Assembly: GCA_902581405.1 (NCBI GenBank)
Contig: CACHOJ010000005.1
Location: 1-64,000 of the forward strand
DNA from: an uncultured Pelagibacteraceae bacterium
GTDB taxonomy: Bacteria > Pseudomonadota > Alphaproteobacteria > Pelagibacterales > Pelagibacteraceae
Direction: 5' to 3'
Length of the DNA stretch: 64,000 bases
The notes beneath the pieces are model-generated. The model was given only the letters and a program-made list of their open reading frames with translations, was not told the DNA's origin and did no database searches. The position numbers were made by a program, and so were the translations under genes. Shown piece by piece: positions 44,807 through 54,895 of the stretch (within the stretch, counting starts at the first letter, position 1; the number at the start of each line of letters is the position of its first letter).

Positions 44807-46435
44807 ATGTTTCTAAAAGGATCTTTTAATTATATCAATGAATTTTATTTAATCTTTAAAAATCAAATCCGAAAACTTTACTTAAGCTCATCTATTTATA
44901 ACAAAAAGATTTCAAGAGTTGATGAAAATACTTTAGTTTATCAACCAAGTCTGAATATACTTAGTTCATTAATAAAATATGAAAAACAAAAAAATAAAAT
45001 TGAAAATTTTAATGTAAAATCTATATGGGAAAATAAAAATTTGAATTATAATAATTTTAAAAAACTTCATAGTTTTTATTGGCTTTTTTCAATAGACCTT
45101 AAATCTTCTAATCAAGTCACTCAGTCAATTATAAAGAATTGGATTAATAAAAATCAAAATTATGAAACAAGAAGTTGGGAAATAGATATTCTTTCTAAAA
45201 GGGTAATAGCATGGATTTCAAATTCAAAAATAACCTATGATGAGTCAGAAAATGACTATAAAAATAGTTTCAACGAAATAATCAGTAAGCAAGTTAATCA
45301 TTTAATAAATGAGATTAACAGATCGTCTGATGTTAATAACAAAATGATTGGTTGTTCAGCAATAATCCTTGCGGGAATATCATACAAAAATAACAAGTTT
45401 TTGGACTACGGATTAGATTTGTTGAAGAGAATTATCAATAGTTCTTTTGATAATAACTACTTTCCAAAATCTAGAAATATAAGACAGATGCTTTTTTATT
45501 TAAAATATTTTATTTTAATCAGAGAACTTTTGAAAGATTCTTTAAATGAAATTCCAGATTACTTAAATGAAATTATTCATTATCTTGGAAAATCTTATGA
45601 TTTTATTTGGGGGTCATTAAAACAAGGCTTATTATTTAATGGAAATAATAATTCTGATAATAAAGACTTTGATAAATATTTATCTCTTTTTAGATATAAA
45701 TTTAAAAATGATAAGTTCGATATATCTGGCTATACAATCTTAAGAAATAAAAATGCAGTTCTTGCTATGGATACAGGAAGTAATCCTCCAAGAAATTACT
45801 CAGAAAATTATCAAAGTGGACCATTATCATTTGAATTTTTTTTTAAAGATAAAAAACTAATTACAAATTCTGGCTATTTTCAAGATCACAATCATCAATT
45901 AAATTCGATTTCTAAAACTACCGCAAGTCATTCAACATTAATTTTAGATAATTCTTCTACTTGTAGTTTCAATAGAAATAGTAAAGGTCCTAGTTTAATT
46001 ACCAAAGGATTTAAAACTTTTAATAATGAAGTAACCTATGAAAAAAATTATTGGAGTATAAAATGTTCACATGATGGATATCTATCTAGATATGGAGTAA
46101 TTCATCAAAGAAACATAGAATTTGATATAGATAAAAATGTTCTTTTTGGAAAAGAAAAGCTTATAAAAAAAAAGAATTTTAAGGTTACAAACTTTGAAAT
46201 TAGGTTTCATCTTCTCCCAAATATTAAAATAACAAAACTTCAAGATAATAAATCAGTTTTAATAGAATTAGAAAATTCTGGCTGGAGATTTTTTTCAAAC
46301 GATGGATTGGTAGGGGTTGAAACTGGGCTATACTTTGGTAATAAAAATAAATATATTGAGAACCAGAATATTTTTATCTCAGGTATTACACAAAATAATG
46401 AGCAATTAATTAAATGGCAGATCAGCAAAATATGA
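44807..46435 (+). CDS. heparinase II/III family protein
   Basis: 542 residues. An N-terminal helical toroid and a C-terminal beta-sandwich with the pattern GYTILRNKNAVLAMDTG, the SFEFFFKDKKLITNSGYFQD and HSTLILDNSST (catalytic-region His in HNHQLNS). No signal peptide, so a role in envelope glycan handling is unclear; the gene precedes purH in many alphaproteobacteria. The stop overlaps the purH ATG by 4 bp. Confidence 0.87.
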   Translation: MFLKGSFNYINEFYLIFKNQIRKLYLSSSIYNKKISRVDENTLVYQPSLNILSSLIKYEKQKNKIENFNVKSIWENKNLNYNNFKKLHSFYWLFSIDLKSSNQVTQSIIKNWINKNQNYETRSWEIDILSKRVIAWISNSKITYDESENDYKNSFNEIISKQVNHLINEINRSSDVNNKMIGCSAIILAGISYKNNKFLDYGLDLLKRIINSSFDNNYFPKSRNIRQMLFYLKYFILIRELLKDSLNEIPDYLNEIIHYLGKSYDFIWGSLKQGLLFNGNNNSDNKDFDKYLSLFRYKFKNDKFDISGYTILRNKNAVLAMDTGSNPPRNYSENYQSGPLSFEFFFKDKKLITNSGYFQDHNHQLNSISKTTASHSTLILDNSSTCSFNRNSKGPSLITKGFKTFNNEVTYEKNYWSIKCSHDGYLSRYGVIHQRNIEFDIDKNVLFGKEKLIKKKNFKVTNFEIRFHLLPNIKITKLQDNKSVLIELENSGWRFFSNDGLVGVETGLYFGNKNKYIENQNIFISGITQNNEQLIKWQISKI

Positions 46436-47976
46436 GTTATAAAATTAAAAAAGCTATTATATCTCTCTCTGATAAATCAGAAATTAAGTTAATATTAAAG
46501 GCTCTTAAAAAATATAAAATTGATATATTAAGCTCAGGGGGTACGTCTAAAGAAATTAAAAAGTTAGGGTATAATTGCACTGATATATCAGATTACACTA
46601 AAACAGATGAGATTTTGAATGGGAGAGTTAAAACGCTTCATCCTAAATTGTATGCTGGCATTTTAAATAAGAGAGATAACAAAACTCACAAAAAAGAAAT
46701 CAAAAAGAATAATTATGATGAGATAGATCTAATTGTAGTTAATTTTTATCCGTTTGAAGAAACATTAAAAAGAACAAAAAAACATAGTAAACTAATAGAA
46801 AATATAGACATTGGTGGTCCAACTCTTGTTAGAGCAGCAGCTAAAAACTTTCAATATACTACTGTTCTAACATCTCCACACCAATACAAAGAATTTGTTT
46901 CAGATTTAGAAAATAATAGAGGTTCAACAAGTTTAGAACTTAGAAAAAAACTATCTCAAGAAGCATTTAATTTAACAGCTTACTATGACTCAGTAATTTC
47001 AGGATACTTAAATAATAAGAACAATAATCATTTTCCTCTTAAGAAAACTATTCATGGGAATTTAGTAGAAGTACTACGATATGGGGAAAATCCTCATCAG
47101 AAATCTGCAATTTATAGTAAAAATAATAATTTAGATATATCTCAATTGAGTGGAAAAAAATTAAGTTATAATAATTTTAATGATATTTATGCTGCACTAA
47201 GTATTTCACGAACACTTCCAAAAAATAATGGATCTGTAATTGTGAAACATGCTAACCCTTGCGGTGTATCAATAAATAAAAATAATCTAGAAAGTTATAA
47301 AGAAGCTTTAGCTTGTGATCCTATAAGTGCATTCGGAGGAATAGTTTCGTGTAATTTTAAGATAAACAAAAAAATAGCTTTAGAATTAGATAAAATATTT
47401 TTAGAGGTAATTATTGGGCTTGGATTTGATAAAGAATCTTTGAAAATATTAAAAAAGAAGAAAAATTTAAGATTAATTGATGCTTCAAAGTTGGGTGAAC
47501 AAAACTTGATCAATATTACTACTCATTTCGACTCTTTATTTCTTCAATATACTGATAACAAAATTTTTACTAAAAATAATTTTAGAGTTGTCTCTAAAGT
47601 TAAACCAACAAAAAAAATTTTAGATGACCTATTGTTTGCATTTAATGTGTGTAGAAATGTAAAATCTAATGCAATTGTTTTAACTAGGAATAGTTCAACT
47701 ATTGGAATTGGATCAGGTCAACCAAGTAGATTGGATAGTTGCAAAATAGCAATTGATAAAATGAAAAAATTCCAAAAAATTAGTAAAAATGATATAATAA
47801 TAGGAGCATCAGATGCGTTTTTTCCATTTTTGGATGGAATCGAGACATTAGTTCAAAATGGAGTAAGTGCAATCATCCAACCTTCAGGATCTATTCGCGA
47901 TAAAGAAATCATTAAATTTGCTGATAAATTAGGTATTGTACTTGTATTTTCAAATACTAGACACTTTAAACATTAA
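46432..47976 (+). CDS. purH: bifunctional AICAR transformylase/IMP cyclohydrolase
   Basis: 514 residues from the ATG at 46432 (MSYKIKKAIISLSDKSEI), which gives the usual ATGA coupling; an ATG 18 bases upstream exists but would sit deeper in the preceding gene. IMP-cyclohydrolase (MGS-like) domain at about 1-190 with SSGGTSKEIKKLG and NGRVKTLHPK; transformylase with RYGENPHQKS, VKHANPCGVS and SDAFFPFLDGIE. Final two steps of IMP synthesis. Confidence 0.95.
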   Translation: MSYKIKKAIISLSDKSEIKLILKALKKYKIDILSSGGTSKEIKKLGYNCTDISDYTKTDEILNGRVKTLHPKLYAGILNKRDNKTHKKEIKKNNYDEIDLIVVNFYPFEETLKRTKKHSKLIENIDIGGPTLVRAAAKNFQYTTVLTSPHQYKEFVSDLENNRGSTSLELRKKLSQEAFNLTAYYDSVISGYLNNKNNNHFPLKKTIHGNLVEVLRYGENPHQKSAIYSKNNNLDISQLSGKKLSYNNFNDIYAALSISRTLPKNNGSVIVKHANPCGVSINKNNLESYKEALACDPISAFGGIVSCNFKINKKIALELDKIFLEVIIGLGFDKESLKILKKKKNLRLIDASKLGEQNLINITTHFDSLFLQYTDNKIFTKNNFRVVSKVKPTKKILDDLLFAFNVCRNVKSNAIVLTRNSSTIGIGSGQPSRLDSCKIAIDKMKKFQKISKNDIIIGASDAFFPFLDGIETLVQNGVSAIIQPSGSIRDKEIIKFADKLGIVLVFSNTRHFKH

Positions 47977-47979
47977 AAT

Positions 47980-48318
47980 TTAGTTTAATTTATCTATTTT
48001 TGCAGCAAGTACGAAATCGCTTTCATGAAGCCCATTAATAGCATGAGTTTGTATTTTAATTTTAGCATAACCCCACCCAAACCATATATCTGGATGATGA
48101 CCTTCTTGCTCTGCAATTTGCCCAACTTTATTTATAAATTCTTGACTTTCCAAAAAATTATTAAATTTGAAATTTTTGATTATGTAATAATCTTTATCAT
48201 TTACAGATTCTACATCCCAGCCATCGACTTTTTTAAGATATTTGTGGATTTCTTTTAGATCAAAACTTGGAATACCACCCTCGCAAGGTATGCATTTTTT
48301 ATCAGCTAAATTATTCAT
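47980..48318 (-). CDS. phhB: 4a-hydroxytetrahydrobiopterin dehydratase (pterin carbinolamine dehydratase)
   Basis: 112 residues. EQEGHHPDIWFGWGYAKIKIQTHAINGLHESDFVLAAKID region holds the conserved His pair (HHP) and third His in THAINGL. Regenerates pterin or moonlights in molybdopterin context; no phenylalanine hydroxylase gene is visible. Convergent with purH (3 bp apart), 1 bp after the sulfotransferase gene. Confidence 0.92.
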   Translation of the reverse strand: MNNLADKKCIPCEGGIPSFDLKEIHKYLKKVDGWDVESVNDKDYYIIKNFKFNNFLESQEFINKVGQIAEQEGHHPDIWFGWGYAKIKIQTHAINGLHESDFVLAAKIDKLN

Positions 48319-48319
48319 A

Positions 48320-49156
48320 TTAATACTCTAAATCATCTAAATCCTTTTTAAAAGATTTATTTAACTTTTCTAAAATTTCTTTTGGTAATATTTTTTCCCA
48401 TCTATTACTAAAACCCAAATTAAAAAAACGTGTTTTTCTCTCCGAATTTTGCAAATATGTACTTTCTTCAAAACCCTCAATTTCCTCTTTATTTCTTAAA
48501 TTTTTAAAACTTGTTGAATTAATTGAATTTATTAGTTTCTTTTCATTTATTTTTGTTTTGTCATTTTTTAATTCATTTATAAATAAAATAATTTTTCTAA
48601 AAGACTCATACTTACTGTTTTCTAAGTCCTCATATTTAAGAAAAAGCGTTTTAAAATTTTTGGACATTTTCCAAGATTTATAATGATCTGACCATGAACC
48701 AAGAAATGTAAAATTGCTATGATCATTATCTCTAGATTTTTCCAATAATGAGGCATTATTATCAATTAATTTTGAATAAGCATATTCATAACTCATAGAA
48801 TAATGATTTTTCATTGATGTAATTATATTTCTAGGATCTCTAACTATGTAAATTGCACCTAAAGTCTGATTATTATTTACAAAATTATTTCCTTTAAAAT
48901 TATTCAATGTGTTATGAGTTTTTACAAAGTGTATTTTTTCGCCTGAAAAAAATTGCTCTTGGTTATATATCCAACTTTGACTAGCTTCTAATTCAGAGTA
49001 AATATTTTTTTTTGTAAATTTCACTGAAGGAAATTGAAGAATATTCATTAACAGACTGAAATCAAATTTCCCTTTTTTTGAAAAATAATATGAAGCAATA
49101 AAAGATCTTAAATAAGTATTTCCACTCTTAGGATATGAAGCAATCCAAATAATCAT
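48320..49156 (-). CDS. sulfotransferase domain protein
   Basis: 278 residues from the ATG at 49156. PAPS-binding loop WIASYPKSGNTYLRSF at about 4-19 and the 3'-phosphate motif YIVRDPRNIITSMKNHY. Sulfonates an unknown acceptor, possibly a surface glycan or lipid. The reading frame stays open upstream only because it runs through tRNA-Gly (translation MPTRRSWVRVPLPAP is a tRNA artefact). Begins 12 bp after the tRNA 3' end. Confidence 0.85.
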   Translation of the reverse strand: MIIWIASYPKSGNTYLRSFIASYYFSKKGKFDFSLLMNILQFPSVKFTKKNIYSELEASQSWIYNQEQFFSGEKIHFVKTHNTLNNFKGNNFVNNNQTLGAIYIVRDPRNIITSMKNHYSMSYEYAYSKLIDNNASLLEKSRDNDHSNFTFLGSWSDHYKSWKMSKNFKTLFLKYEDLENSKYESFRKIILFINELKNDKTKINEKKLINSINSTSFKNLRNKEEIEGFEESTYLQNSERKTRFFNLGFSNRWEKILPKEILEKLNKSFKKDLDDLEY

Positions 49157-49171
49157 AATGATAAATCTTGG

Positions 49172-49243
49172 AGCGGGCAATGGGACTCGAACCCACGACC
49201 TTCTCGTTGGCAACGAGACGCTCTACCACTGAGCTATGCCCGC
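49172..49243 (-). tRNA. tRNA-Gly (GCC)
   Basis: Minus-strand cloverleaf of 72 nt: acceptor GCGGGCA/TGCCCGC, D arm GCTC-AGTGGTA-GAGC, anticodon stem TCTCG/CGAGA with loop TTGCCAA (anticodon GCC), T arm GTGGG-TTCGAGT-CCCAT, discriminator T. CCA is encoded (49169-49171). Sulfotransferase genes lie on both sides. Confidence 0.97.
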
Positions 49244-49360
49244 TTGTTCTATAAGTATTGAAAGTAGTAGCTTTTTTAAAATTAAGCAAGAGGCTATTTA
49301 AAAAAAAATATTAACTTTTTGCCAACTATAAGTATGGCTTTAATAAATTAAAAAAATAAA

Positions 49361-51001
49361 TTAAAAATTGATTTTAAATTTTGCCAATGCTTGCTGCATT
49401 CTGATAAGGTTATCACTATATTTTTTCCACTCTTTCGAAGTATCTTTTTTTATTTTTCCCCTGACTTGTTGAAAAGAGGCTGTTGTAACAACTCTGTTTG
49501 TTTTATCAAAACTTTTGATTTTTTCTTCCCATTCAAGGTTTAAAAAATTTAATATAGATTTAGTATCTTTTTCAAAATTTTTGACATAATTATCATAATT
49601 AATATTTAATAAGTTTTTGTTATATTTATTTTTCCAATAATTCATGATATCCACATATAAGTGATAGTATTCAGCAATACTCTCTTGGCTTAAAGTGAAA
49701 TCCATTCCTCTGTCTGTAAAAAGCGTTTTATAATTAGACCAACAAACAGCCATTGGATTTCTACTTATGTGAATTATTTTTGCTTCTGGTAAAGAATTTC
49801 TAATAAAACCAATCCATTTAAAATTTAGAGGTAATTTGTCAATGATAAATGGTTTATCTGAAATTTTAGTTATTTGATTCATATAATAATTTCTTACTGT
49901 ATAAAAATAGTCCTTATAATTACTTGGACTATCTAATCCAATTTTATCTATAACCTTTTGTAAAAAATTGAGCTCGCCGGCTCCATATATTTTTGAATGA
50001 GAAGCTAAAATCTGTTCCAATAATGATGTACCAGATCTAGGCATACCTACAATAAAAATTGGTATAGTTGAAATTTTACTAAAATTTATTACGTTGTTGC
50101 CAATTTGATCAAACAACAATTTTATTTTCCTAAATTGGTCTTTTTGATCATCCATAGAAAAATTAGAAAGATTTCTTTTAAGACTATTTGATTTATTTAG
50201 ATAATCAAAAGCAAGATCTACTTTATTTTGATCAAAAAACCCCTTACTCAGTGCATTGTATAATAATATTTTATTTTCGTTATCTATACTAACCTCATCC
50301 AATTTTTCTAATTCACTGAAAATTTTATTTTTACTATTAATTTCTGTTATAGAAACATAATTTCTCATACTCGGCACAAAAGAAGCATCTATTTCAAAAA
50401 TTTTTTCAAAATATTTTCTTCCTTTAGAAATATCTCCTGTGAATAAATATGCAGATCCTAGATTGTATAATGTTTTAACATTATTATTATCTAATTTTAG
50501 GATACTTTTATAGACTTCTATTAAATCTTTATAATTTCTGTCTTCTTTTAAAATGGTGGATAAGCTGATGAGTGCTTCTATATTATTATTCTTAAATTCT
50601 ATGGCTTTTCTATAACAAGAAATAGCTTCTTCCCTCTGATGAATAATTTTCTTTGTATTTCCTAAGTTATTATATGCTTCTGAAAAATCAGATTTCAACT
50701 TGATTGCGCTCTCAAAAGAAACTATTGCATTATTATATTTTTTTAATTTTTTCTGTATATTACCATGTATGTAGTATATCTCTGGATTTTTTTTAATTAA
50801 TAATAATTTTTCAAAATATTTTTCTGCATCAGTATATTTTTTCAAATTGATAGATGACAATCCTAATAAATATATTAATTGAGCGTCATTTGAATTATTT
50901 TTAATTAATTTATCCCCTAGTTTTATCAATTCTAAAAATTTTTGTTCTTTGTATAAGTTTAAAATTTTATTCTTATTTTTTTCAAAATAATTTGAATTCA
51001 T
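49361..51001 (-). CDS. TPR-repeat sulfotransferase
   Basis: 546 residues. About 1-300 are tetratricopeptide repeats (such as AIVSFESAIKLKSDFSEAYNNLG and NVKTLYNLGSAYLFTGD), followed by a sulfotransferase_3-type domain with IFIVGMPRSGTSLLEQIL (about 315-332), IHISRNPMAVCWSNYK and KLPLNFKWIG. Members of this family are common in marine bacteria; acceptor unknown. Divergent from the Lon-N gene; with the shorter sulfotransferase it flanks tRNA-Gly. Confidence 0.88.
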   Translation of the reverse strand: MNSNYFEKNKNKILNLYKEQKFLELIKLGDKLIKNNSNDAQLIYLLGLSSINLKKYTDAEKYFEKLLLIKKNPEIYYIHGNIQKKLKKYNNAIVSFESAIKLKSDFSEAYNNLGNTKKIIHQREEAISCYRKAIEFKNNNIEALISLSTILKEDRNYKDLIEVYKSILKLDNNNVKTLYNLGSAYLFTGDISKGRKYFEKIFEIDASFVPSMRNYVSITEINSKNKIFSELEKLDEVSIDNENKILLYNALSKGFFDQNKVDLAFDYLNKSNSLKRNLSNFSMDDQKDQFRKIKLLFDQIGNNVINFSKISTIPIFIVGMPRSGTSLLEQILASHSKIYGAGELNFLQKVIDKIGLDSPSNYKDYFYTVRNYYMNQITKISDKPFIIDKLPLNFKWIGFIRNSLPEAKIIHISRNPMAVCWSNYKTLFTDRGMDFTLSQESIAEYYHLYVDIMNYWKNKYNKNLLNINYDNYVKNFEKDTKSILNFLNLEWEEKIKSFDKTNRVVTTASFQQVRGKIKKDTSKEWKKYSDNLIRMQQALAKFKINF

Positions 51002-51027
51002 CGAGTATGTGTTATAATTTAAATATT

Positions 51028-51669
51028 ATGAAAAAAGAAGATCTTCCTAACATTTTACCAGTTTTTCCTTTGTCAAATTTTATTATCTTTCCAAGAACTA
51101 CTGTTCCATTAAATATATTTGAACCAAGATATATTCAAATGATTGACCAAAGCATGAAAAGTAATAGATTTATAGGGATGGTTCAGCCCAAAAAAACTGG
51201 TGAACTCAAAAAACCAGACTTGCACGATATAGGTTGTGCTGGGAAAATAACAAGTTTTAATGAAACTGAAGATGGAAGGTATTTAATTATTTTAAGTGGA
51301 GTTTGCAGATTTAAAATTATTAAGGAACAAAATAGTGAAAACCTATTTAGAGAATGTGAGGTAAAATATGATGATTTTTTCAATGATTTAGAAGAAAAAT
51401 CACATGAAATTAAATTTTCAGACTTAAAATTGATATTTCAAAATTTAAAAAGTCTTTTTAAAAAACAAGGGTATGAAATTAATTGGAAAGAAGTTGAAAA
51501 ACAAAGCTTGGATCAAACAATTAATACTTTATCCATGGCCTCCCCATTTTCACTTGAGGAAAAACAAGTCTTACTAGAGAGTAAAGATTTAAATATAAGA
51601 AAAGAAAAATTGGAAGAAATTCTTAATACTTATATTTTAGATAATTATAATAATAAAACTTTACAATAA
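51028..51669 (+). CDS. Lon protease N-terminal (substrate-binding) domain protein
   Basis: 213 residues from ATG 51028 (MKKEDLPNILPVFPLSNFII), where the usual family start lies; an upstream TTG at 50992 would overlap the divergent gene. LPVFPLSN, PLNIFEPRYIQMI and GCAGKITSFNETEDGRYLI are the LON_substr_bdg hallmarks. No ATPase or protease domain, so it is a stand-alone LonN protein of unknown role. Confidence 0.9.
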   Translation: MKKEDLPNILPVFPLSNFIIFPRTTVPLNIFEPRYIQMIDQSMKSNRFIGMVQPKKTGELKKPDLHDIGCAGKITSFNETEDGRYLIILSGVCRFKIIKEQNSENLFRECEVKYDDFFNDLEEKSHEIKFSDLKLIFQNLKSLFKKQGYEINWKEVEKQSLDQTINTLSMASPFSLEEKQVLLESKDLNIRKEKLEEILNTYILDNYNNKTLQ

Positions 51670-51678
51670 AAGTTTATT
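51652..51678. terminator. possible bidirectional terminator
   Basis: AATAAAACTTT and AAAAGTTTATT form an imperfect stem (one bulge) at the end of the Lon-N gene and just beyond the end of the convergent UbiH-like gene. AT-only apart from two G-C pairs, so weak. Confidence 0.3.
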
Positions 51679-51682
51679 CAGA

Positions 51683-52744
51683 TTAATCAGTTAAATATGT
51701 GGAATATTTATTTAATAATTTATTTCCTTTTAAAATCTTAAAAATTGGATCAGATAATTTGTTATTTAACTTATTATCGAGTTGAAAAAAAGAATTTATT
51801 GTATCAATACCTAATCCATAAATAAAATTTAGATACTTATTTTTTTCCTGAAATTTAGTTGCAATTATACCTCCATCATTAATTCCCAATTTTATATTAT
51901 CGTCTAAAATATGAGATAAAGATTTTATATCTCTAATTGTCATATTGAAACCTTGTCCTGCTAAAGGATGAACCTTATGAATTAGATCTCCAAACGATAA
52001 AATGTTTTTGAAAACATATTCTCTTAAAATCATAAATTTAATATTGAAGGACTCAACATTGCTAATATTCTTTATTTCATATTTATTATTATATTTATCA
52101 ATAATCTTAAGTAGATTTACTTTATCAATAAGTTTTGTAGAATTATTAGAAAACACTATTGATGTTTGATTATTTGATAAAGGAAGGAATGCTAATGGTC
52201 CATTTCTTGTAAAAATTTGCATTGCAACATTATTCTCATTTTTTTTATGATTTATTATTGCTGTGTGAGCTAAGGATTTATAATTTTTTTCTAACTTTCT
52301 ATGAAAATATTTTTTTGTTATTGGGCTACTTTGGTCAGAATTAATGATTAAATCATAATTTTTTTTTTTAATCGTTTCATAATTATAGTTTTTTAGTTTA
52401 ATAAATTTTAAAAGATTATTTTTTTTTACTAAATTATATAAATCAGAATATTTTAATAAATAAAAATTATTTTGATTTATATTTTTGAACTCAAATAAGT
52501 CTTGTGAACTATTCTTTTCAGAGTAAATTTTAATCTTTCGGGTTGGCCATCCTAGATTATAAAGGCCTTTAATATTTTCTTTTAAAAATTTATAGTTTTT
52601 GCTTGAAATCGCTATTGTTCTAATTGAATTTTTAAATGTTGATTTTTGTGTTTGCGAAATAACATCAACATTAATGTTTTTTTTAATTAAAATTTTGGCT
52701 AAAATAAGATTAGTCAAATTATTTCCTAATAAACAAATATTCAT
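51683..52744 (-). CDS. UbiH/COQ6-like flavoprotein monooxygenase, degenerate
   Basis: 353 residues from ATG 52744. The C-terminal motif GDLIHKVHPLAGQGFNMTIRD is the FAD-ribityl motif of ubiquinone hydroxylases. However, the N-terminal dinucleotide loop reads LLGNNLTNLILA instead of GxGxxG, and the middle GADG motif reads NSDQ. Either a very diverged ubiquinone hydroxylase, as in fast-evolving SAR11 proteins, or a flavoprotein with altered function. Divergent from ftsK. Confidence 0.72.
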   Translation of the reverse strand: MNICLLGNNLTNLILAKILIKKNINVDVISQTQKSTFKNSIRTIAISSKNYKFLKENIKGLYNLGWPTRKIKIYSEKNSSQDLFEFKNINQNNFYLLKYSDLYNLVKKNNLLKFIKLKNYNYETIKKKNYDLIINSDQSSPITKKYFHRKLEKNYKSLAHTAIINHKKNENNVAMQIFTRNGPLAFLPLSNNQTSIVFSNNSTKLIDKVNLLKIIDKYNNKYEIKNISNVESFNIKFMILREYVFKNILSFGDLIHKVHPLAGQGFNMTIRDIKSLSHILDDNIKLGINDGGIIATKFQEKNKYLNFIYGLGIDTINSFFQLDNKLNNKLSDPIFKILKGNKLLNKYSTYLTD

Positions 52745-52807
52745 AATATTATTTAATTTTATCAACAAAAATTAAATGATACAAAGTGACAAATCATTAA
52801 AAACAAA

Positions 52808-54895
52808 ATGAAAATTAAAAATTTCATAGATAAAACTAATAATTTTCTTTTAAACAGATTATCCGAATTAGTGGGTTTAATTTTGCTGATTTTATCTATA
52901 TTGCTCCTTCTTTCACTAATTAGTTATTCCCCTGAAGATCCAAACTTTATTTTCCCAGAGAATACTAAAATAAAAAATTTGTTAGGAATAAAAGGTAGCT
53001 ACTCTTCTGATTTATTATTTCAGTCAGTGGGTCTAATATCTTTATTAGTGCCATTCTCGCTTATACTTATCTCTTTATTGGTAATAATTAATAAAAAAAT
53101 TTTACATATTCTTGAAAGTTTATTTTTCATAATATTATACTCAATAACAGGAACATTATTTTTTACAGCTTTCCATACTGAAACATTTTGGCTTACAATT
53201 AACGGTAATAATGGATTTGTTGGCAATTTATTTGAAGAAACTTTTTTAATTAATCTAATAAATTTAAACCATCAAATAAGTTATGTAATTTTAATTTTTT
53301 TAATAACCTGCTTTTTTCTTTTAAGTATTAATTTTAAATTTAGATATCTGGGTTATATAATTAAAATTTTTAGCAAATCTAAAAAAATACCAAATAATAA
53401 TATTAACGATAACTATGAAGAAAATATAATAAGTAAAAATGACCAGTTTAATTATGAAACTAGAATTCAAGAAAACTTCTCATTCGATAAAAATATATCT
53501 TCGTCTGAAAAGAGAGTTATAAAATATAAATTACCATCGATTGATTTTTTAAAAAAACCAACCAAAAAAGATAAAAATTTATCTGAGAATAAAATTGATG
53601 AGAAAATTTTAGAGAAAATTCTATTAGACTTTGGAGTTGAAGGAGAGATTAAAAAAGTTAGTCAGGGTCCGGTAGTGACGTTGTATGAGTTCGAACCTGC
53701 TCCTGGAGTAAAAGTATCAAAAATAATAAATCTTTCAGAGGATATTGCTAGAAATACAAGTTCTGAGTCAGCCAGAATTGCAACAATACCTGGAAGTAAT
53801 ACTATAGGTATTGAATTACCCAAACCACTGAGAGAAAATGTTTTTTTAAGTGAAATAATTTCAGACCCTAGTTATAAAAAAAAAGATATAAAACTCCCGA
53901 TAGCTCTTGGCAAAAGTATTTCTGGATTACCAATAACAAGTGATCTAGGTACAATGCCTCATTTGCTTATAGCTGGCACAACAGGATCAGGAAAATCAGT
54001 TTGTATAAATACAATTATTTTGTCACTTTTGTACAAACACTCTCCTGAGAAATGTAAATTTATCTTAATTGATCCAAAAATGTTGGAACTATCTACTTAC
54101 GAAGGAATTCCACATTTATTATGCCCTGTCATAACTGAAGCTAAAAGAGCTGCTTCTGTTTTAGGATGGGTAGTTAAGGAAATGGAAAATCGTTACAAAC
54201 TTATGACTAAAGTAGGTGTAAGAAATATTGATGGTTACAATGAAAAACATAAGATTTCTATGCCTTATATAGTTGTTATTGTTGATGAAATGTCAGATCT
54301 TATGTTAGTCGCTGGAAAGGATATAGAGAACTATATTCAAAAATTGTCACAAATGGCTAGAGCAGCAGGTATACATATTATAATGGCAACACAACGACCA
54401 AGTGTTGATGTCATTACTGGAACAATTAAAGCTAACTTTCCTACAAGAATATCTTTTCAAGTTACATCTAAAATAGATAGTAGAACAATTCTCGGTGAAC
54501 AAGGCGCTGAGCAACTGCTTGGTAAGGGAGATATGCTCTATATGACTTCAGCAAATAGAATGACTAGAATTCATGCGCCTTTTGTATCAGAAGGAGAAAT
54601 TGAGAAAATAAATAACTTTCTTAGGAACCAAGCTGAACCAGATTACGTTGATGAAATTATGAATTTTGTTGATGAAAAAGAAAGTTCTAGTGGTACAAGC
54701 GATAAAGAAAATCTAGATGAATTATATAATACAGCTCTTGAAATTGTAAAATCTGAGAGAAAGGCATCAACATCCTTTTTACAAAGAAAACTACAAATTG
54801 GTTACAATAGAGCAGCTAGAATAGTAGATCAAATGGAAGCAAATGGAGAAGTCAGCCCAGCAAATCATGTAGGTAAAAGAGAAGTACTTAAATGA
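52808..54895 (+). CDS. ftsK: DNA translocase FtsK
   Basis: 695 residues, shorter than enterobacterial FtsK because the linker is small. Four N-terminal helices (to about 185), alpha-beta motor with Walker A AGTTGSGKSVCIN (about 390-402) and Walker B VVIVDEMSDLM (about 491), ATQRPSVDVITG, and the gamma winged helix (STSFLQRKLQIGYNRAARIVDQME region) for KOPS recognition. Pumps chromosome DNA at the septum. ATGA overlap with lolA. Confidence 0.96.
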   Translation: MKIKNFIDKTNNFLLNRLSELVGLILLILSILLLLSLISYSPEDPNFIFPENTKIKNLLGIKGSYSSDLLFQSVGLISLLVPFSLILISLLVIINKKILHILESLFFIILYSITGTLFFTAFHTETFWLTINGNNGFVGNLFEETFLINLINLNHQISYVILIFLITCFFLLSINFKFRYLGYIIKIFSKSKKIPNNNINDNYEENIISKNDQFNYETRIQENFSFDKNISSSEKRVIKYKLPSIDFLKKPTKKDKNLSENKIDEKILEKILLDFGVEGEIKKVSQGPVVTLYEFEPAPGVKVSKIINLSEDIARNTSSESARIATIPGSNTIGIELPKPLRENVFLSEIISDPSYKKKDIKLPIALGKSISGLPITSDLGTMPHLLIAGTTGSGKSVCINTIILSLLYKHSPEKCKFILIDPKMLELSTYEGIPHLLCPVITEAKRAASVLGWVVKEMENRYKLMTKVGVRNIDGYNEKHKISMPYIVVIVDEMSDLMLVAGKDIENYIQKLSQMARAAGIHIIMATQRPSVDVITGTIKANFPTRISFQVTSKIDSRTILGEQGAEQLLGKGDMLYMTSANRMTRIHAPFVSEGEIEKINNFLRNQAEPDYVDEIMNFVDEKESSSGTSDKENLDELYNTALEIVKSERKASTSFLQRKLQIGYNRAARIVDQMEANGEVSPANHVGKREVLK

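Noticed and set aside
46414-46431. Upstream ATG for purH
   Set aside because: Would lengthen the overlap with the previous gene; the ATGA overlap at 46432 and the conserved family N-terminus favour the shorter form.
49157-49213. Upstream extension of the sulfotransferase frame
   Set aside because: It translates the tRNA-Gly gene; the WVRVPLPAP string is the usual result of reading through the T arm of a tRNA.
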